A DNA stretch of 64,000 nt from contig JACBWW010000003.1 of NCBI GenBank assembly GCA_020086605.1, forward strand, positions 7,635,008 to 7,699,007, in the 5' to 3' direction. The DNA comes from Lanius collurio. Lineage: Eukaryota; Chordata; Aves; Passeriformes; Laniidae. The position numbers were made by a program, and so were the translations under genes. Positions 38,485 to 49,595 of the stretch are shown one piece after another (the stretch's first letter is position 1; each line of letters starts with the position of its first letter). The notes under the pieces are model-generated. The model did not search any database and was not told where the DNA came from. It worked only from the letters and a program-made list of their open reading frames with translations.

Positions 38485-38559
38485 ACTCCAATTGAGGGGA
38501 GTAAAAACAAAGTTTAAACAAAAAAGTTTAACTCCAATTGAGGGGAGTTAAAACAAAGT
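38485..38559. repeat. Tandem duplication, 46-bp period
   Basis: ACTCCAATTGAGGGGAGTAA (from 38485) recurs at 38531 as ACTCCAATTGAGGGGAGTTA, each followed by AAACAAAGT. Near-identity over ~29 bp points to a fairly recent local duplication. The second half of the unit (TTTAAACAAAAAAGTTTA) is itself nearly palindromic. Confidence 0.88.
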
Positions 38560-41201
38560 AGGTAGAGTCTAATCTTGCTTACTGAAGTAACAGACTTCAT
38601 CTTACAAAACAAGGAGAGAGAAATTAATTTTGTTTAATGGCTGTGGTTTCAGTTCTTTATGCTTCTGTTTCCTTAGAGACTTACATGCTTGTAGATAGGC
38701 ATACATTTTCTGATAAACATTGTACTTCCTTTGCTTTCACAAGCTGAGGCTTAAAAAGTGTTCATGCATTCCTTCATCTTTTGTTTTCCTTCAAGTGCTA
38801 ATGAAAAAAGCAGGGCTGCTGCAACATCATATGCAGGATAAAAACAATGAAACTCTGACTTGAGATGTTCCTCACTATTTACCTTGCCTAAATAAATTCA
38901 TTGGCTATGGTTATAACAGATCAAAACAATGATATTGGGAAACGAACTGCATACTCAACTGCTCCAAAATATTGATGCTGTCACAAGCATTCTTACACTG
39001 TGCTCTTTTTCTTAATTTTTGTATCTGTGATAATTCTTATACAACAAACATTACCAAACAAACATAATATCTCTAATGTTTTTAATGTGCTGTGGTAAGA
39101 TAACGAGGCTGATATCCTTGGTCTGGTAGATTGTGTCAACAACCTGCAAGATTTATCTTTCCAGCATGCCTATGTAAACCTATTGTTGATTCATCTCAAA
39201 ATATTCATTGAATTGAACCTCACAGAACCTCTTTGAAATAGTCAACTCTCATAATTATCACTTTATGTATTTGGAAGTAAGCATCATAAGCAAGACTACT
39301 AAAATGCACCTGCACTCAGGAGCACATAAATTAGGTTTAGATGCCTAAGTCTTCCTAAAGTCACAGACCCCAATAACTGCAGCAGCCCTCTGACTCAAAG
39401 CAGGGTGTAGGCCACCAGCAAACCCAAGAATGATTCAGTCACCAAACTATCCTTTTAGGAAGTGTTGTGGATCTGATGATGACAAATCTTGTTCCTTTTT
39501 ACCTTGTTGAAACCAGTTCTGTCTAGTAATTGCCAAAGAGCACCTACTCTACAGCACGGCAGCTATGTTACTGCGGGATAGCAGGAGTTGGCACCTGCTC
39601 AGAGGATGGAATTGTTCTGAAGGAGACCTTTTCTTTAGGTCTTTCTTTCATTAATAACCCTGTGAAAATCATATTGTGGAAGTTCATTCTGATATCCTGT
39701 TCATTCAGTAGCAACCTCATATTTAAGGGATTGTTTTAAAGGGTGCAGAATAGAGAAATAAATCAGCATTGGTGTCAGTTTGTTTTATTTCATTAATGGT
39801 CACCATGGAAACAAAGTCACTGACCTATTTCTTTTCATACATACAAGTAAACACCAGGGTTTCCAATTTTCATACACATCATCTTTCATGCCAACAATTT
39901 ACCTTACGGAATGTCCATAACATAGTGCTTACTGATACTCACAATTTTTCCCCACAGGACTTGTTAACATTTTTGCCAATTTCCTTCACCAGGAAGGCAA
40001 TGAAAACTTAATATTGTCATGATAATACCACATCTCTTCTAGTTTCACTACACCTGCATTTGCACATTGGTGCAGTGGCTGTAAACCAGCACTCTAATGG
40101 CTGCATGATTAGATGTGCTTCAGCAGTCGCGTCTGACTCATCAGATTAATTTCAGATTGCTTCATTCTGCATCTTTTGAAAATACTGGTCAGTGTTACTA
40201 CCCAAGAACATCTTTCTAATGACAAGCTAGCTGCCATTGTATGAACATCTGCTTGCAGTGGAGGAGGTCTCTACTCTTACCTCTCCATCATGGCGTTCTT
40301 TAAACAAATTATTACTGCTGACCTGGCTTGTGCCATACTGTTCAGAACCTGTGGATTCATTCTTCGCTTGCTGTATTTGCATAATTCACACTGATTTATT
40401 TGCACTTAGATAAGGTGTAGGTGTCAAGAACCCACAGGTAGCATTAACCAGCTAACACCCAAAGTGAGTGTGTGCATGTAAGCACAGCATGTGCCTACTC
40501 ACATAAGGCGGAAGATAATGGAGTTTGCAAGGACTCAGGTCAGAATGCCACTTCTCCTTTTATTATTGAGCACACAATAACACCCTCTCCCTAAACTTCT
40601 TAAGCATTTACTGTGTATGTTGTGTGCGTGCAATGCACTGTGGCCTCAAGGATAATCACCCACATGCAGGGGAACAGAGAGACAAATCATATGGAAATGC
40701 TGAAAAGTAAAACAATATGATGTTTGCTACATTATGGCCTCTGAAACTACACCCCATGCTTGTCTCATTTCAGTAACAGTTAAATAATATAGCACATTAG
40801 CTGCACATTCTAAGCTAAATACACTGCTAGAGTAACTCTAGAGATGTAATGAATATACTTTCTTCTCCTTTAAGCAATGTAAATCCATGTAACACCATTG
40901 AATTTGATGGCATTACTCCAAGACTAAATAGATATAACTATGAACAGAATTATCTGACTGAACCAAGCTGTTCAGAAAGAAATCAAAGACGTGCCAGAGA
41001 GCAAGTGCCTTTCATTTTACTGCTTTGTGACAAGCCTGACTGCTGTATCTTTCACAGGCGTTTTAAAGTTAAAGGCATATGAAAATAGTAGTTTTAAGTC
41101 AAGTTCATCTACATCACTGTTTATAGCAGTCAATATATGCATTTCACCTGACAGGGGAATTGAGTGTTGTCTAGATCACTTTATAGGGAGGTTTGCTGGA
41201 A

Positions 41202-41222
41202 TTTTTTTTTTTTTTTTTTTTT
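41202..41222. repeat. Homopolymer T21
   Basis: A second run of 21 T in unique sequence. No adjacent retroelement was recognised. Confidence 0.95.
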
Positions 41223-42080
41223 GGCTGCTATTATTTCTGCAATCCACCAGGCAAATGTGGTTACAATTTCCTAAGTCCCATTGCCCAAATTTACTTAAAC
41301 TGCTTCATAAACAGAATTTAAACATGCCTTAGCTAGTGCTTGTGATAGATTAAACTTTTCCTCTACTACACTTCCAAAACTTCTGTTCCAGCTGAGGGCA
41401 CTGACCTTGCAAATAAATAAAACATGTTTTGTTTCAGTGCTCTGTATCTATCTCAGTGGCCTGCAATCTTTCAAACTTTCCTTCCCTCCTCCTTCTCTTG
41501 GGTCCTGCTGTTTCCCACTGATGAGAGGGACACAGAAGCTTCCTTACTGGGTAACACCGGGCAACTTTAAGCACAGCTGTCCACTGAAGGGAGATTTCTG
41601 TAGTGACGTTGGAGACAGGTTCTACAGGAGCCTGAGGAGCCTGAGCTCAGCAATTGACAGCTGGGAGATTAAACAGGAAGAGGAAACACAGTAAGAACCT
41701 CCCCCCCCCAACAACTCCTTGACTCTTAATACACTCAGATGATTTTTGTTATCTCAAATCACTAGAATATAAAGTCAGGGGTCTTTCTCCTCATTTTCCT
41801 TTCAATATTGGCAGCATTTCAGACTAGAGCTGCTGCCACTGTGATTTTATTTTCCATATTAAAACTTGTTTTTAAAGCTTATTTTATATTTTCATCTTTC
41901 AGTTGGTCAGGGATATAGTGTGTTGTGGTATCATAAGGGATGGTGACTCTTCAGTGCCAAGCAGAGCTCAGCTGTATTGTATTGGTGGAACAGGGTCCTT
42001 CCTTAGACTGAAAATCCACTGAGGATACAGACTTCAAAACCAGTGCCCTTTTACCTCATACCATCAGTTCTTCATGTATT

Positions 42081-42137
42081 TAGGGTTTGTTTTTGTTTTC
42101 TGTGGGGTTTTTTTTTGGGGTTGTTTTTTTTTTGGTT
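42081..42137. repeat. G/T-rich low-complexity tract
   Basis: T-runs alternate with short GGG/GGGG blocks. The + strand has several G-runs of 3-4, but they are too far apart and too short to claim a stable quadruplex. Confidence 0.8.
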
Positions 42138-43438
42138 ATTGTATATTTTGTACTTTCTTTATTTCAATAACAAAAATTAATTCACACTCTATCAGGATTC
42201 CATAGTCCACTAATACTCCCATATTAATGGAATAAGTGCTGATAGTTGAATAATAAGGTTTCCAAAATAAAAGCACACTAAAAAGTTAATTGTTTTCCAG
42301 GAGACTACCTGGAGAACCCAGAGTAGAGCCTCAGAGCAGAGATGAGTGAAATTTTAGCTGTAGGAGTTTGTAAGTTTCACAAACCAGTTGGGTTTTTTTT
42401 TGTCAGATGGAGTTTGAAAATGGGTGTTAAAGTAAACAAAATTTAAACAGGGTAAAATAGCCTTTCTTTAATCATGATGCTGAATTTGATATAGTAGCCA
42501 CCCACATAAACAGAGAACCTTAAAGATTTAAAAATCCTTAATATAGGCACTGTTGAGAGAAGTAATTTCAGGGACAGTAGAAGAAAAGTCCAGGTCAGAG
42601 AGAGAGTATGTATAGCAACACTATCTCTTTAGAAATATTCCCTCCCTCTGGTTTTGGCCTCACTCCAAAAGTCTACTTTTGAGGCATCCCAAACAATGGA
42701 GATGTTATAAAGAGAACCTGTGGAACAGTGTCCTGCGTTGTGCTGATGGTTTATAAAAGAGTGGTTGTCTCAGCTCTAATCATTTCATGTACATAAAATA
42801 AATGGTCCCAAAAGACAAGCAAATGCTTACTGCACACAGCAAACACATTGCAGAAATCCACTTAGACGGCACTAACTTTCCACTAATTTTCTCTGCACTT
42901 TTCTTGAGTGCAAGCACTCAGCAGGGTACTCCCTTGTATAAGCCCAAATCTTGGAAGCATGGATTCCTACAGGCAGATTCCTCATACCATACTTAAGCTG
43001 CTTAAAAGGAAATGGTCAGATTCTCAAAACTGTAAGAAATGTGCAGTTACCATGGACATTGAGGAGATTTGCAGCTTCCAGGCAAGCTGGGTACCTCCTT
43101 TTTGGGCACCTAAGTATGGCGTAGCTCTGGCTACTCAAACTCAAAAATGTTGGTATAAGCGTGGAGCTAAATGATTTTGTAGTGTTTGAAGGTTTTTGAG
43201 TTGATTAGGGATTTTTATATTAAAATTATCAAGATGATGCATTTCATGCAAAGACTTCTTACCCTCTTTCTCCCTAAAAATTCCAGCCATGCTGGTGTGA
43301 GTACCTGCATGTGTGCTGAAGGGATTTCACTGAGCCAGGGGTTAAGTGACAGGAGCTTGTGTTGATGGTTTGGGGGTGGCAGAGGGGGTGAAGTAGATGC
43401 AACCTGACTGCCAGGGACACAAATCACTGACAGATCAC

Positions 43439-43453
43439 TGTCACTAGATGGTG
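43439..43453 (+). promoter_or_regulatory. Candidate CTCF-binding motif
   Basis: TGTCACTAGATGGTG fits 13 of 15 positions of the CTCF core consensus YRCCASYAGRKGGCRS without its last base; the two misfits are T for C at position 3 and T for C at position 14. CTCF is the vertebrate boundary and loop-anchor factor. The call is by motif only and single matches of this quality are not rare, so occupancy cannot be claimed. Confidence 0.3.
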
Positions 43454-46400
43454 GTTTAGTGATGTTCTGCCTCCACTTCCCTGGGTGGAGACTTTCATAA
43501 ATCCTGTGACATAAGTGTATTTCATTTAAGTGTTTGGAGATCTGGAATTCATTTTATTAATCAATCAGCTGTACATAAATGAAAGAACATGGTCTAGTAA
43601 AACCTGTGTGTAGGTGGACTGTGATCCACCCTAAGGAGAAGCCTGTTTCCTCCTAGTAAGGGCTCTCCAGCACCCTGCAATGAACCTCCCCCTGCCTTCT
43701 CCCACCTTCACACTCACAGCCCCTGCACAGGAGGGACAGCCCAAATGGTAGATAGAGGCAATCTGCAGATCTCAGGAAAGGGGACATGAAGACAAACCAT
43801 GAAGCAAAATCTCTATTCAACTGGGAATTTAGTGGTGAGAACTGGAGAATCCTGGCTTAACTTCAGGGAGTTAAGAGATGTCTTTCTGCTGAAGCTCAGC
43901 CACTAGTCAATGCAGATACCTGACATTGTCGTCTCTTGTTTCTGAGTCACTGTTTACCTACTTTTTGATACCATTCTATAAAGCTTCTGCTATTATGATA
44001 TGATACTTCTTTAAAAAAAAAAAAGAAAGCCCCATTTCAGTTCTTGTTCAAAGCCCCTCAGGTCTTTGGAAGAAATGGAAAGTGATAAAAAAATAGATTA
44101 TTAATTGATAAAAAGTGATAAATTAAGATGAATAAATCTACTGCTTACCACATAAAAGCAAATTGCATGAGCATATATAATGTCATTCCTAATTATTTTA
44201 AGTAGATATGGATCTACCTTTATGAAAAACAGATTTTTCTTTTTTTTTGCAGGTAGATTTAATAGACATTACCCAGAAAAACATTTTATATATGAAAGCC
44301 TGCTTACACACGTTATTTCAACAACTTGTCCACATGATATAACTAAATCATTTTAAAGACCAGTTCAAAGACAAAGGGTTAATTCATCTATATACTTATT
44401 AATTAAAAATACAAAAATGTATTTATTTGCATTCGTGGATTTTATTCCCCATTACGACTTCTTGACAAGGGAAAGCTTAATGGTATGTCAGTAGCAAATA
44501 AAAAGCATAAGGGTGATGAGAAGATGAGTCTGTTGTTTGACACATGCAAGTGGCAGTTTATGACTTAAGAGAAACATATCTTCTCTAGTATGCTAAAGAA
44601 TCGTATGGTGTTTTAAGAAGGGAATCTCTGGTTTTCTTCTGCCTCTTGCACATGTCCTGCAGGACAAGAAAGACACATAAGAGCAATATTGTGAGATGTA
44701 TTTCAGACTCATACCACTGAATTAAAACATCTCATCAGTGATATGCTAAGATCCACCACTGCTTTGTAACTGATTAGTATCATGTATTGGATGAATCTTG
44801 TCGTTGTACTTGGCATACATCCAAATCTTCTGGTGCACAAAGTAAATGATGACATTTTCGATGTAATTTGAGTTTTTCTGGTGTGAATTGTGGACAGTTC
44901 AAAAAATTTAGACATGGAGGGTAATCCTAGCTACACAGACCTTATCTGGTGGTTTTATAATGCCCTCTGAGAAGTGGCAAATACAATTTACAGGGAGTTT
45001 CCATACAAGGGGCCTGCAGTTTCTACTGTTCCCAGGAGATGGCATACATCTTTTGGAAAAAAAAATGTCTGCTCACTTCCTAAAGGAGCAGTGAGGTGTA
45101 GGAGGAAATACTTCAATGCACCATTCAGTTCTGCTTTTACCACTCGAAAAATTGAAAGTCAGTTGGCAAACCCTTTGGGATTTAGGGGAGATGGAATGGG
45201 GATTGCCATCCACAGAGAAGAGTTTATATGAATAGCTCAGCAGGAGGAGGGTGAAGAATCCCCACCCAGCAACCGCATTTTCTTTGTGGCATAATATATG
45301 TAAGACCATAATACAATGCCCTCCTACTTTCATCTTTCTATATTGCCACTCATCAGCATTACAAAGAATGTAGCTATTAAAAGAACTGCCTCTTGGCACC
45401 CAAAAGCCATAGCACTGTATTTTCTACAACAAAAAACTTGAGCCTCTATTATTTGTTTTGCTACATTTGCAGCAGTCTCCCCATTAAGCTTGCTTCTCAC
45501 AGCTCCCTGATCTCATTCCCTCTTGGACCTAGATCAGACACACAAGAGGTCAGGCTGACTTTCAAACCTTCTTGCGGGCTGGCAAGCACAGAAAAGTGTA
45601 ACTGTAATAAGGATTAAAAAGTTCTCAGATGGGCCTACCAATGTGAAAAATCCCTCCCTTCCCCAGCTTTGCCACCCTCCAAAATCCTTGGTGTAGACAT
45701 CAGAGCCAGATTTATCAATTGAGCATTTATTAACCCCTAGTTATTCAAGCCAGCCCTTGCAAGCATTGGGGCCTGTCCCAAAGCTCCTATAAATACTCTA
45801 ACTACAAGTTCTCTAGCACTTCAGTGAGGTTTTTAAAAGTCCTGCAACTCCTGCTAATGGAAAAGAATTGCCATCAGTTTCTCATGGCAGTCCCAAATCT
45901 CGGAAGTGCAATCTGAGGCAGTGAAGGGCCATCAGATATTGCTCCTTCTGCTGATGCAGCCCTGTGTAGGTCTTTGTGTTAAATGGAAACCGATGCATTG
46001 TGATTTGTGACACACTGACTGCATGTTCAAATTTACATACATAAAACTAAAAATACACTCACTGAAAGGGCAGCAACATGACCAGAAGCAAGGGCTACCA
46101 GAACCAAAATCTAATCTACCAGCAGTCACCACCTGCTGACAGCCCAGACTAAGGTAGCTGCAGTGGGGAAGGCAGTGCATGGGCTCAGTCCCTGAAGGAA
46201 GCTGCAGCCAGAAGGGAAAGTAGAAATAGTAATAGTTAAGTTCTTCAGCAACCAGCATCTTCACCACACATCATAGATGAGGATTAGCCTGTCTGCAAGC
46301 TGGGTCAGGTCTAAATTGATCACAGGGGCATATGTGAGGTTTCAGAGCAAATTCCTGAGCAGTGGACTCCTGATTCATCAGGTCCAGAACACTATATTGT

Positions 46401-46888
46401 AGAAAACCTACACACTGATTTCCAAGAGTGTAGGGAGGGGGTGCAAATTAAAGGGCTATAGTCCCAATCAGTCTGTGCCAGGGATTGCATATGCTTCTCC
46501 TTATGCCATGGGTTGCATCAGTGCACATCCCCATCCCTCCCATGAGTGCAGGAGCCAGAGCCATTCTCATAGTCACTGTATAAGTGCCCCTAAAAATTAT
46601 GTTTGTTACTGCTGTCATTTATGGTGACCAACTTTTACCTAAGGCTTTGCCATTCAGAACAAGCCCACTTGCCCACTTCCCACAGGGCTCCTTTGGCTGC
46701 AAGCCGTGTCTTTGGAGCTGGAACCTAAAGGCAGTAAGACTCCAACAGGCACCCAAGCTACCTTAATTCCCCGAGGCAGAGAATCCCACAACCCAAACCC
46801 CCACACCTGTGAGAGTGTGGCTGTTGGATCACCCATCCTGTGTACCTCCCTGGCTGGGATAATGGCCCTTCCTGAGCATTACCGTCTC

Positions 46889-46899
46889 CCACCAGGTGG
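46889..46899 (+). promoter_or_regulatory. Candidate CTCF-binding motif (core CCACCAGGTGG)
   Basis: The 11-bp core matches CCASYAGRKGG exactly. The next position is G instead of C. It lies in a local GC-rich block. The motif also contains an E-box (CAGGTG), so a bHLH or zinc-finger E-box factor is an equally plausible reader. Confidence 0.25.
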
Positions 46900-48624
46900 G
46901 CATGCTGATAGTGGTTGGTGTGCTCAGGTGCCTGGCCAGCAATTCTCGGAGATAATGGGGCCCCTCAAAGGCTCACTGGGAAACCTTAGCTTGACAGCAG
47001 GCTCCTTTTGGCCTTCCTTTTCCCACTGTATTCAACACAACAGAGGTGGAACTGGTTTCAGACTTTTTTTTGGGGGTCACAGCAGATTGGGATAAGCCCA
47101 TGCCAGATGCAGTAAAGTAAAAGTAAGCACAACAGCTGGCAGCAGGTGAGTGGTATATTTTTAAAGTTCCTGGGGGATGTTTGAAATGCACTTATCTTGA
47201 TGCTTGTGGATAGTTTTAAAAGAGGTCCCTGGATTTGCTGTAGTCAGCTGTTTGCTTATTCTAAGAAATAAATATAAGATGCTGCTCTTCAAGAAATTAA
47301 AGGTTAAATTTGGATACCTTCCACAGGAAATGGAAGCATAAGGGTGAGTATGTGTTTTGAAATACGGATGTTACAATTCCCATTCTAGCTTGCAAAACAA
47401 ACCCCAAACTCGTACTATGTCATTTTAATGATTTATAAGCACGTCTTTAAAAAAATCACTTATTCAGTTTCTCATGATGGCTCTCTGATAAACACATGAG
47501 GCTCAACAGTGCTTGTTTCTCATGCTGTAGAGACTATTGCTTTTACCCATGGCCTGACTGTGGCTGCCCAGGAGCAGGTGTGTGAGTGAGGGGGAGGTGA
47601 GGAAGCTCAAAGACTTCATCTCCTTGGGCAGGTATTCAACAAGCAGCAATCACAGCTTTGCCTCCTGCAGACAGAGCAGAAAGAGCAGGCAAGACACACT
47701 AGTTGTGGTTCAAGTAGGGTAAATGCACTTTTCTCTGACACTACCCACTTGGGCTGGTTTGGAGACAGCTGGGCTACACCTTGAGATGCATCAGTGAACT
47801 GCTCTAAGCACTGGTGTAGTGTTCAGCAAAGAAAATTAGGTGGCTTGTAGCACTTTCTGACTCTCCCCTTTTAGTCATAGGAAGACAAATTCTGCATTTC
47901 TCTTAATCTGAAAGGGCTGTCTGTTTCAAGAATATCTATATAGCCTGCTCCACTGCTGAGGCCCTCTGACACCTGGAGTTCGAGTTCAGAAGGGCTGGAC
48001 ACCCAGGACTGTACAGGTGCTTCCAAGGTCTTTGATACTCAGAAAGCCAAGAAAGAGCAGCTATGGGAATTTTGCTGGTGAGGACAAGAGCAGGTTCAAA
48101 TACAGACATGCACATGCAAGAGCAGAAGTGAAAGAAAAAGTTAAACTGAGATCAAGGTCATACAGACATGGAATTATTAAAGCATCGACTAGTCATTTAA
48201 GATTTACTCTGAATCACTCAGAAATGGAACAAATCAAAGAAAAGTGTTTCTCAGTTTTGTTTGACTAATGCAAAATCTAAACCATATTTAATATATCACT
48301 GGGTTTCAAAAACTTACCAGACAGCACAGTGTCTATTTCTTCTGTGAGATTTACTGCTCTTTTGAGCTGAAATATGCCAAGGGAGACCTTTAGCTTGTTA
48401 TGATAAATGGCTCCACTGACTTCACTGAGGCTATGGTATATTGGTCTGATTTTTTAATATCTGACCTAAAGAGCTAAAAAACCTTTGAGGACACCAGCAC
48501 TAAAACCTGCTTCTAAATGCACTTACTGCAACAGTTTTTCTAAGGACTAAGAAATATTAAAGGGTCAAAGTATAAAATTTGAAAAATGTTGTGAATATTT
48601 CCAAAGACAGAAAACAACCCCCTC

Positions 48625-49024
48625 NNNNNNNNNNNNNNNNNNNNNNNNNNNNNNNNNNNNNNNNNNNNNNNNNNNNNNNNNNNNNNNNNNNNNNNNNNNN
48701 NNNNNNNNNNNNNNNNNNNNNNNNNNNNNNNNNNNNNNNNNNNNNNNNNNNNNNNNNNNNNNNNNNNNNNNNNNNNNNNNNNNNNNNNNNNNNNNNNNNN
48801 NNNNNNNNNNNNNNNNNNNNNNNNNNNNNNNNNNNNNNNNNNNNNNNNNNNNNNNNNNNNNNNNNNNNNNNNNNNNNNNNNNNNNNNNNNNNNNNNNNNN
48901 NNNNNNNNNNNNNNNNNNNNNNNNNNNNNNNNNNNNNNNNNNNNNNNNNNNNNNNNNNNNNNNNNNNNNNNNNNNNNNNNNNNNNNNNNNNNNNNNNNNN
49001 NNNNNNNNNNNNNNNNNNNNNNNN
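48625..49024. other. Assembly gap (400 N)
   Basis: 400 consecutive N. The right edge enters directly into CR1 sequence, so the gap probably contains more of that CR1. The round length suggests an estimated or placeholder size. Open frames of 174 and 202 codons drawn across the gap are not real. Confidence 0.99.
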
Positions 49025-49595
49025 CAGCGCTACAGGCTGGGGGCAGAGTGCCTGGAAAGCTGCCCGTGGGAAAGGACCTGGGGTGCTGAGTGGCAGTGGC
49101 TGAACATGAGCCAGAGTGTGCCCAGGTGGCCAAGGAGGCCAACGGCATCCCTGGCCTGTAGCAGGAATGGTGTGGCCAGCAGGAGCAGAGAAAGGATCAT
49201 CCCCCTTTTCTTAGCACTGCTGAGGCCGTACCTCAAACCCTGTGTTCAGTTTTGGGCCCCTCAGGGCAACAAAGATGTTGAGGTGTTGGAGCAAGTTCAG
49301 AGAAGCACAGAAAAGCTGGTGAAGAGTCTGGAGCACAAGTCCTATGAGGAGCAGCTGAGGGAGTTGAGGATGCTCAGCCTGTAGAAAAGGAGACTCGGGG
49401 GAGACCTTATTGCCCTATACAACAGCCTGAAAGGAGGTTGTGCCCAGGTGGGGGTCAGTCTCTCCTCCCAGGTAACAAGCAATAGGATGAGAGGAAATGG
49501 CCTCAAGTTGCACAAGGGAAGGTTTGGATTAGATATTGGGAAAAATTTCTTCACTGAAAGGGTTGTCAGACGTTAGCACAAGCTGCACAGGAATG
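49025..49595 (+). mobile_element. CR1 LINE, 5' part in the gap, 3' end missing
   Basis: It starts at the gap with 'caggctgggggcagagtgcctggaaagctgcc', then 'gctgaacatgagccag' at 49099 and 'tgcccaggtggccaaggaggccaacggcatcc' at 49119. The frame at 49106-49384 encodes the C-terminal ORF2 segment with CVQFWAP and YEEQLREL and is broken by a stop at 49382-49384, where CR1 normally reads Glu-Lys. Homology runs on through 'ggaggttgtgcccaggtgggggtcagtctctcctcccagg' and 'gaaaaatttcttcactgaaagggttgtcaga' and fades near 49595, before the usual 3' ~200 bp and octamer tail. It is close in type to the copy at 23251. Confidence 0.92.

Larger units (their letters stand above)
35211..42080. other. Unique AT-rich DNA without a supported gene
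   Basis: No gene was recognised. It contains T21 runs at 36138-36158 and 41202-41222 and a 46-bp-period duplication at 38485-38559. Short open frames (for example 111 codons on the minus strand at 37541-37876) have no domain I recognise. Confidence 0.6.
42138..48624. other. Unique DNA without a supported gene, GC-richer at 46450-47110
   Basis: No gene was recognised. Around 46450-47110 and 47530-47850 the GC content is clearly higher and short open frames (up to 129 codons) appear on both strands, none with a known domain. This stretch holds the two best CTCF-like motifs of the window (43439 and 46889), listed separately. Confidence 0.55.

Noticed and set aside
36138..41222. T21 runs as poly-A tails of minus-strand retrocopies
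   Set aside because: No gene-like or LINE-like body was recognised next to either run, so they are listed only as homopolymers.
48540..49148. 202-codon (-) and 174-codon (+) open frames
   Set aside because: They run through 400 N and are mostly undetermined residues. Only the edges have sequence, and the right edge is CR1.
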